Assembly (NCBI RefSeq): GCF_000764305.2
Contig: NW_025936571.1
Location: forward strand, 434,001-498,000
DNA length: 64,000 bases
Direction: 5' to 3'
DNA from: Hyalella azteca
Taxonomy: Eukaryota > Arthropoda > Malacostraca > Amphipoda > Hyalellidae
Made by a program: the position numbers and the translations under genes
Shown: positions 56,333 to 64,000 of the stretch, in pieces
Layout of the letters: every line of letters begins with the position of its first letter
Numbering within the stretch: the first letter of the stretch is position 1
Notes under the pieces: model-generated
Database searches by the model: none
What the model saw: only the letters and a program-made list of their open reading frames with translations
What the model was told of the DNA's origin: nothing

Positions 56333-57000
56333 TTTGACGGACAGAAGATATCACAAGTCGTAGAACAAAGCTTAAGAAGAATATCACAAATCTTCAATGA
56401 CACAAGTACGAATTGAAGAGTAACGAATCACAGATTTAGCAATTAAAATATATTAATAAAAGAGCTTTCCGAATATCTCCACGTGAGCAGGCTCAATCTG
56501 CTCGTTCACACTTGGGTTTCGGCTCGTGGAAGTGGAAGGTAGAAAAAGCTACCGTGGTGCTACACTCGTCCAATCCTCCTATCGTCCCATCTCTAACTTT
56601 GGCTTCACTGCGAGGACCACGACTGTGCAGCTTATTATATGCAACTGTGTAGTTGCCGAATGCTGCTGGCGGCGGCAATAATAAGTGCCAGATAGCGCAA
56701 TGCGTTGTAACCTATTTACGTATCCATGAAAAAAAAGCGTACGATAAACGTAATCAAGTCATATTATTGCAATTAGACGAATAATCCACTAGAGAGATAG
56801 TATCAGTAAGTTGATGAAAACAGTTTTATGGCAAACAACAAGCGAACGATTTTCGCTAAAATAAGTAACTTTGGTGAGACGTATAATTATTGCATACTTC
56901 TTTATTCATCGATTCATCGATTCATCGTTCTTTATTCATCGATCATGACACCAAAAATATTTATGGTTTAAAATAAAAACTGAGAATCATTTGGGTGTAA
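56333..57000 (-). promoter_or_regulatory. Probable MNK 5' UTR and promoter region
   Basis: The sequence directly upstream of the MNK start. A GC-richer patch (about 56490-56700) with GGCGGCGGC and flanking AT-rich DNA is a plausible promoter, but no defined core element was identified and further 5' exons are possible. Confidence 0.3.
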
Positions 57001-60000
57001 AGTGGTCGGAATCAATCTTACGTAGTTTTTAGCTCATAATACACAGCTGAAAATTAAACAAGCAGCATGGATAATGGATCATCCACACTGCTAAATTGAA
57101 AAAAAAAATTCAAAATGGTCATAAGAGTGTACAAAAAGTGCGAGATAAAATCATATCTTGTGGTGAGACAGCTTTATTCCGCTATAAGAAGAAAATAATT
57201 ATGATACCAAAATTAAGATCCACCAATTCGCGGGACTCCACGCATGCAATGTTGTGCTAGTCAGGAGTACCAATGGTACAAACTTGAAAAATTATTTGTT
57301 GATGCAATCGTTGACAGATATCAAATATATTAGCAAGTAAAAGAATGTTAACCAAATCATATAATAACTTATAACTTGGCTGAATTCTCGAAGTGGAATT
57401 TCATTCTTTCGCGGCCAAAAGAAATGATCTTTGCAACATCGCTTATGCTGAGTCGACTTAGCCCCAATAGTAGTTTCGCGATTTCGTGCTACGTAGCTAG
57501 GCGGCAACATCCCGCAGACTAAAATTAAACTAATGAAACTTATCTTTTCACGTCGCCAGTAGGAAGATGATACTCGTGATAATTACCAAGATTCACTAGG
57601 AGCAAAATTCACAGCTCGATGCCTTAGAATATATATTCAGTTAATTATCGCGCAGACGTAGGTGGCTTACTTTCATGACTAATGTTGAAGACTTCAACCT
57701 ATCAATCTTTTCGAACGAAGAAATAATTATGGAGTTGGCTAGATTAATATGAAGCCGCTAACCCACTTTTTCTATTCTTCTACGATTTTAGCGCTCCAAT
57801 TGAATGTTGGACTGACGAAGTCCATAAAGAATCTTGAACTGTGATAATGTATGAAAGTATGATGTAAATATTAATGCCATCCAACGCGTGAAATTGCTCA
57901 AATTTTCGAACTTCATCATTTACTACTAAAAGAATTTGATTTTGCGAGAAAAAAGTGTCATATACATCGTCGTATGACGAAATTTTAGAATAATGAATTA
58001 TAATAATTACTTTTAAAAGAAGGTCAAACGTTTGTGTTAAAAGTATTTCCATTTCCTCACGTACCCACAATCAAGCTACTGTTTACGATCATCCAGCGAA
58101 GTGGCAGTATTGTTTTGATAATTCTTCACCTTTGCTTTCTGGGAGGCTCAAATCAACCGCAATTGTAGGCTGCACCGCAGCCTCAAGCAGGCGTCGATTG
58201 TATACTACAAACATCGTTCAATCTCTTTCCATCCAACTTTAGTTACCTATTCGTTACCAATATGCCGATAAATTTTGTATACATCAAGCTATCACATAAT
58301 TTCAGTGAGCAGATTTTTGCCGTTCCAGGAAGGTTATTGTAGGTAATACGAAGCGGCATCTAACTACACTAGTGGAGAGAATACCAAATTTCGATTAATG
58401 CTATTTTAGGTATTCGAATCGCTGTAATTTCGAGCGATGTAGTAATAATTTGAACATACCTTTGATTACACACCATATCGCCCGCAAAATAGTTCATTCA
58501 TTGGAGGCAAGTAACCTATGTATTTCTTGGAGAGACGCATCTCATCAGCTGTCATGCATCTGCGATGACAGCAGAAGTTCAACCCCAAGCGCAATAGTAA
58601 ACAAAACGGGGTAGCATCCCTACATTACAGGGAAATAAAAATCAATGATACCTGAACATGCCAAGGGACTCCAGTACAGCAGTACATGCTAAGAAACCTG
58701 ATGGCAGAAATTTTAACCTGTAGCACCGTACTAACTTGACCAAATGTTCTATTTCACTCACCGGACATTTAAGCAGATTCACCAGCTCGGGAAATTGTTG
58801 CTGATAACTGGGGTGAAAACTTACGATGCACTCGCTAATTTGTAGCTCTGTGAAATGAAAGAAATTTAACGTTTTACAAGGCATGCAATTAAAAAAGTAA
58901 ACCGGTTGTGCAGGTTTTCACTTCAGATCGTCACTATACTCGTGCAGCTATTAGTACCCAACTGACTGATAGGTAAGTGTTGAAATTCCGGCCGTTCAAA
59001 CCAGATGTGCGAATAGTGAAATACCGTCTGGACTAAACACAATATTTTCATTCGATATCACGCACCGGCAAATCTTAGGAAACTGCATGTTTCTAAGATC
59101 AAAGTAAAACTATATCCCAGATTAAAATCACAGGAGCCTATGAATTTATCCACTTTAGGAGTTATTTTAATGGCATTTTGTCAGAAGATATGTCGATCAC
59201 GAATCAAAAAGGTGCTGGTTTGGTTCGTATAATCAATGCAGGAAATCACAAAATCAGTTACGAACTTTAATAATTACAAATGCATGTAGGTTGACCAATT
59301 CCGTAATTTATATAAGGTAGAATAATGATCATTATATTTTATAACATACAGCGATCATTTAACAGCAGTGCGTTCGAAGTATAACTACTGGAATCAGTCA
59401 CGTGTGTTATAGCGCATTCGAGCATACTTTAAACCGAACTAGTAACATTTCAACCTTATCAATACTCGGAACGACATCTGGAAAGGTGAAACACTTGAGA
59501 TAAAGTACTGAATTCAGGACATCATATGAATTTCTTTGACGTCAGTTCACGTTTAAACGAGCAGAAGCTAATTTAAGAACCACTCACAATTTTCAAATTA
59601 GACACGGTATATAATCGCGCTTAGAAGCAATGTTTGCATTACTACCACTTTCCTGAACAGTCCAATTTCACGTTCACTAGTTGAAAACTGGCATATATAG
59701 ATGGTGATCGGCGCATTGCGTCGTTGTGTAATCAATTCTTATTCTCTACAGTCACGGCAAACGAAGCAAACTTGAGCGGTCCTCTTTTGATGGCTGCAAC
59801 TTTGATTTCCCGAATTTGGCAGCAAGTTGCTGTCTCATTTTTGCCGATTTCTTGATTTTAATTGCTCTTCTAATTGCTAATCTAGTTAAAATGCTGACCA
59901 GAAGAGCATACATGCTTCAGAGGGTGGGAAAAGAATTAATATGAATCGAGGAACGTGCACAAGGTTTAATCGAGTACCGAGTTATTTTTTGTGAAATTAA

Positions 60001-60980
60001 TATGCATTATTATAATAAATGTCGCTACAGTTACAATGTTGTAAGTGCGAAAAACTCGCGAGGCTGCCGGAAATCAACCAGGAACGTCGAACTCTAATCC
60101 GCCAATCACTTTTTCTCAGCAGCAAATGATGACACGCAAACAACATGGGGGAAATACCTGCTCAATTCGGGCATGTGACTATTTTCAGACCAAGACATAG
60201 CGAGTGGATAATTTCCCCTCGTACAAGCATAAGAGCAGCTGGGAGGAGGGGGGTGCTTGAGTGTCGCGGGGATTGGCGAGCCGAAGGAAACAGGAGGGGT
60301 GCCAGCCCTGGGGAAATGGTTCTGCGGGAGACAAAGACCAAGCAGAATCTCACGAAGGAAACAAAGGCACATCATAGAGTGATAATTGCCAACCATTTGC
60401 TCACTTTATTCGCTTAGGATGCCACTGGGAGTCGTTTCTTTCATTACGACAGCCACCAATCGCTGGTGAGTTCACAGACTCGCTGCAACTTGTGTGTATA
60501 TGTGAGTGCCATGCTGTACGGCGCCAAGATTCTCGGAGTGGCATCATCGCTCTTTGTTGGAATTCTTGGAAAAACCGAGATATCGAGTAAACCAGGAACT
60601 CTGAAATGAGCGAAGTGAAATTTTATGTTAGTCGGTTCCTTGGAAGCAGTAGATAAATCTTTACAACAAAATTTCTTCAAGCCACCGTACGATTTAAATT
60701 ATTAGTTGTTTCAGTAAGTACGGACTACGGAAGCCAATAAATCATTCCGTGATGTGTCTGAATCATATCAACTCTTATCCTAGTCCGAACTATTTGCATA
60801 CGTTCTAATTGTTTGCATACTGAGCTGACAAATTTTTCGCGCTCCGAGCAAATTGTTCATAGATTTGTCTAGTGTATAACAAACGTTCGTTGCATGAAAA
60901 ATTGGGCGCAGCGAGCGATAGAATTTAACCATTTTTTGAGACTGCTAGAATACCGTAACCAGAAGTCATTCTGATATTTT
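57001..60980. other. Intergenic region, no supported gene
   Basis: Several short frames (for example 58642-58884 and 60444-60680, minus) have neither family signatures nor linked exons. No RNA gene or clear repeat array was seen. Confidence 0.45.
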
Positions 60981-61131
60981 TAGCGCATTTTCTCATTTAT
61001 GGAAAAAATGCACTATCGTGCTCGCCATGTCCGTCTGTCTGTCTGTCCGTCCGTCTGTCCGTGACCTCAAGTTTTCGTCCACGAGAAATTGCTCTCTCTG
61101 TCACTCCCTGCAGTGAGTACTGAGTTATATT
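60981..61131 (+). repeat. (GTCY)n foldback element, copy 4
   Basis: TAGCGCATTTTCTCATTTAT, a GTCT/GTCC tract, then CTGCAGTGAGTACTGAG and GTTATATTT, as in the copy at 11668. The right cap is damaged (GAGAAATTGCTCTC). Confidence 0.9.
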
Positions 61132-63633
61132 TATTTTAATTTGAGGGCTAAAGATGCTGATTAAATAAATTCTTTGAGTATCTAGGAGAAAATCCTTCGA
61201 AGCCTAGAGCTGAACAACTTGAGTTCAGTCAATCTTTGAGGCAGCCTGAGAGGGACTCCCCTAACAAAATTTAGAGTCGCCCCAGCTTCTGGTAATCCAA
61301 ATCAGAAGCTGCCGCGTCTGTAAATTTTCTCTGAGTCGGAACTCGAGGTTGCTACGCACAACTCTAGCGAGGCAGGAAGGCGTTGACCGCGTGCATGCCA
61401 ATGAAGCCAGAATAACTCAATGAAAACTTGGCGGCTCGTTCAAGTGCGACGTTGGGAGGCTACCAAACACCCTTTGAGAGATGAAATCATGATAATTTAC
61501 TTGTAGTTTATTAAATTTAATTAACAATTTTGACCTAAGTTATAGTTACGCTGTTAAAACAAAGAAAACTTGGCCACGCATTGAGCATGTTAGTTGCCAA
61601 TGAGTTTTTAAAAATTTAAACATTTATTTTAAAATTTAAAATGGATTTAAGTTTTAAATTTTTCGTTAATTTAAATATATCTTTAAAATTTAATTTTTTT
61701 CGTAGCCGATTGCACTGTCTACCTTGAAAAGCCTGATTCAACACAATTTCTGTGTTCTTAATGTTATATAACAATTTTATTTCGTATATATTGCGTGCTT
61801 GCATAACAGTGTACGTTGCAAAAGTCTTGTGAAATTGCCTATAGAATTTGGAAAGGATTAATAAAGAGATGACATTCAAACTCATCAGCCTGTGAACAGC
61901 CGATTTAAAGATGATAAGATGCGAATACAAACAAAAAATAATTCTGCAAGTAACTTGAACCCTAGCACCCATCAAATTTGATATAGACTGTAATACACGT
62001 GTCAAAAAGAACATGTTCTTCCTTAATGACATTGCTTCCTCATGAAAACGTTGACTTGAGGATGATAAAGTTAAATTACTCAGCTGTATTCGTTTAGAAT
62101 ATCTTCATTTATTAATGGCTTTATGATTGAATTAACGCCAAATTTTAGGTTATTGGATATTTGCAGAATGCACTACGTAAGTCTGCGATATTCCAATTAG
62201 TTATGGTTGTTAAATTATTATTAAAGTAGGTAGCTTCAAAATCTTACTACGCAGAGACTGCAACTGCGATCAGTTACTCGCCTCTCATGCTATTCGTACG
62301 AGCGTGAGGGCATCGGACAGCTCGCATTGCACTGAGCTAACTGCGCAGTAGCCGCCGAGCGTCCCCTAGCTACAGCCGGGCATGTCGAGGGGGAGGGGCT
62401 GGGACAGGATCACAGGACGCAAGCAGTAGGGTTGGTAACAGCTTCAGGCTAAAGATAAAATTAAAAACGGAGAGACTCGAATAGAATTTAGTAAGCTTGG
62501 ACAGAGTATAAAATAAATTTGCTCAAAATTAGAGAGCAATTCAGCATATTCCGGTAACCTGTAAAATATATCATATGTATCAGTAGTCTATGCTCAACAT
62601 AGATTCATAGAAGTAACTTCTATTTATGAAGGCAAATAAAAGTTAATACAAATAAAAATTTCGTGTAAAATTCCTAGTAGCTCGATTAGTCAGTTTTTAT
62701 TCATGGTGAATCAAAAGGAATTTAGCTCTACGTTTAAAAATGCAAATTACGCAGCAACGAATGCACTTTCACCGAAAAGGTGCGAATGTAAATAAGTTAA
62801 TTGGTATTTTACTAACACTGGAGCGCTCGTGGTGAGAACACCGCAAGGGAAAATAGCTTCCCAGTGCATACAACGCGTAGGATTGAGATGTCAGAATCAC
62901 AGCCAAATTATTTGATCTGAGTCTCTTACCACTAAAGTGGTGAGTGATTTGAGTGCCTTACCCTCTTCTAATAGAGTATTTATTTGAGTATATCGTCAAA
63001 AACGAAAGCTGGAGACCGATAATGTATTTTATGTCGGTGCGACGCAATAACGTCTGAAAAAATCATATTCAAATGCGCAAGTTTTTTTTTCAAATTACGA
63101 TTGATTGAAGATGTGCTCTACATTCACTATAACGCCCATTTAGGACCAAAATGATAATTGAAATGATAAGTATGCCATGTTATTTTCTTGGTCCAAAACT
63201 GTTTGATGATTCAGTGAAGGCACACGCTCCCAATAACTGATCAATACGCCCGAAATAGACACGCCTAATGTTTGCCGCCCTCAAGTTCAGATGCAGGTCA
63301 TTTATTACTCAATAACATGATAGACGCTAGAGCTGGGCTCTCACCCGTGGGTACAGAGATTCAGATAACGTTGACTGCTTACGCAGCATTTAGCACAATA
63401 ACTTTATCAATGTCACTGGTATTTTCTGGTTAGGCGTCAGCAGTATAATCCAAAGACCTTGCATGACTATGCCGTTAGTGATTACGAATTCAACTGTGCC
63501 GATCGAAATGATAACAAATACGATGTTTTCATGCATTATTTTGTGTGTATATACATAATATGGTAAAGTGAGTCACTATAGTGAGCGAACGGTACTTCTC
63601 TTTGAAAAGGAGTGAGACAAATAGATACATTTT
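61132..63633. other. Intergenic region, no supported gene
   Basis: A 138-codon Leu/Ile/Lys/Asn-rich minus-strand frame (61616-62032) reflects local AT-rich composition. A GC-rich patch lies at about 62270-62420 (GCCGCCGAGCG, GGGGGAGGGGCTGGG); it could be a promoter but has no adjacent exon in the window. Confidence 0.4.
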
Positions 63634-63793
63634 TAGCGTATTTTCTCATTTATGGAAAAAATGCACTATTGTGCTCGCCATGTCCGTCTGTCTGTCTGTC
63701 CGTCTGTCCGTCCGTCCGTGACCTCAAGTTTTCGTCGACGAGAAAATGCGCTCTCTGTCACTCACTGCAGTGAGTACTGAGTTATATTTTTTT
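63634..63793 (+). repeat. (GTCY)n foldback element, copy 5
   Basis: Almost intact copy: left cap TAGCGTATTTTCTCATTTAT, CTCGCCATGTCCG, GTCT/GTCC tract, GTTTTCGTCGACGAGAAAAT, then CTGCAGTGAGTACTGAG. Confidence 0.92.
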
Positions 63794-63870
63794 GAAAATG
63801 GACTTGAAATGAGTTAAAAAATTTTTGATATTGTTATTTATATATACTTTGCAATGTCTGATATATACCA

Positions 63871-64000
63871 CCAAGCAAAATATGATGATAATGAATCATC
63901 ATTATCATCATATTTATTTTGCACTGCACCAAGCAAAATATGATGATAATGAATCATCATTATCATCATATTTATTTTGCACTGCACCAAGCAAAATATG
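63871..64000. repeat. 58-bp hairpin tandem array running off the right edge
   Basis: Units start CCAAGCAAAATATGATG at 63871, 63929 and 63987. Within each, AATATGATGATAATGA and its inverse form a hairpin, and ATTTTGC/GCAAAAT form a second inverted pair across the unit boundary. Confidence 0.92.

Noticed and set aside
58642..58884. Minus-strand frame with an internal acceptor- and donor-like pair (PSYQQQFPELVNLLKCP)
   Set aside because: Looks exon-like but I could not link it to any partner exon or family.
60444..60680. 78-codon minus-strand frame
   Set aside because: Composition is reasonable but nothing identifies it and no partner exons were found.
61616..62032. 138-codon minus-strand frame rich in Leu/Ile/Lys/Asn
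   Set aside because: Expected from local AT-rich DNA; no motif or splice context.
1..64000. CRISPR arrays, bacterial operons, tRNA or rRNA genes
   Set aside because: None present: the tandem arrays have no unique spacers, genes carry spliceosomal introns, and the tRNA-like boxes at 11.1-11.3 kb belong to a SINE.

Overview
The window is AT-rich, intron-rich animal DNA. Long introns, many diverse transposon remnants (non-LTR, Penelope-like, Tc1-like, TTAA-flanked foldbacks, tRNA-derived SINE) and abundant minisatellites point to an arthropod, most likely a crustacean. That taxonomic call is inference; no species can be named from the sequence. One undetermined base (N, 16266) sits inside a tandem repeat.

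Layout. (1) 65-708, minus: the first two coding exons of a xanthine dehydrogenase/aldehyde oxidase-type molybdo-flavoenzyme; the rest lies off the left edge. (2) 4747-23804, plus: a 13-exon CFAP410 (C21orf2) gene. All splice phases agree and the model gives about 1,153 residues. The leucine-rich N-terminus and helical C-terminus match the usual roughly 256-residue ciliary protein, but about 900 residues of disordered Q/S/P-rich sequence lie between them. Its TGA stop is followed, in the same frame, by 378 further open codons, and by 706 if a 64-bp tandem duplication is discounted, ending 19 bases before an AATAAA. This is a strong candidate for stop-codon readthrough or alternative splicing. 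(3) 26-37 kb: no gene seen; minisatellites and a small MITE family. (4) 37233-40982, minus: a complete 4-exon AK6 (adenylate kinase 6/CINAP/Fap7) gene. (5) 41.1-47.8 kb: transposon graveyard: a Penelope-like remnant with a possible hammerhead ribozyme core, a TTAA-flanked MITE, and a dead I/Jockey-type LINE interrupted by a Tc1-like fragment and a TTAA-flanked foldback element. (6) 52985-56332, minus: a 5-exon MAP-kinase-interacting kinase (MNK/Lk6) gene of about 469 residues. (7) 56.4-64 kb: no supported gene; two copies of a dispersed (GTCY)n foldback element and a hairpin array that runs off the right edge.

The most unusual theme is that many minisatellites sit exactly on splice junctions or on a gene end. 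CFAP410 exons 4, 5, 8 and 9, AK6 exon 3 and the AK6 stop/poly(A) region each have a tandem array that copies, or directly abuts, the exon boundary, producing rows of decoy donors, acceptors or poly(A) signals.

The recognised genes do not form one pathway: CFAP410 is ciliary, AK6 is a nuclear NMP kinase and ribosome-assembly factor, and MNK phosphorylates eIF4E. All gene models are manual and rest on reading-frame, splice-phase and family agreement; no alignment was run.
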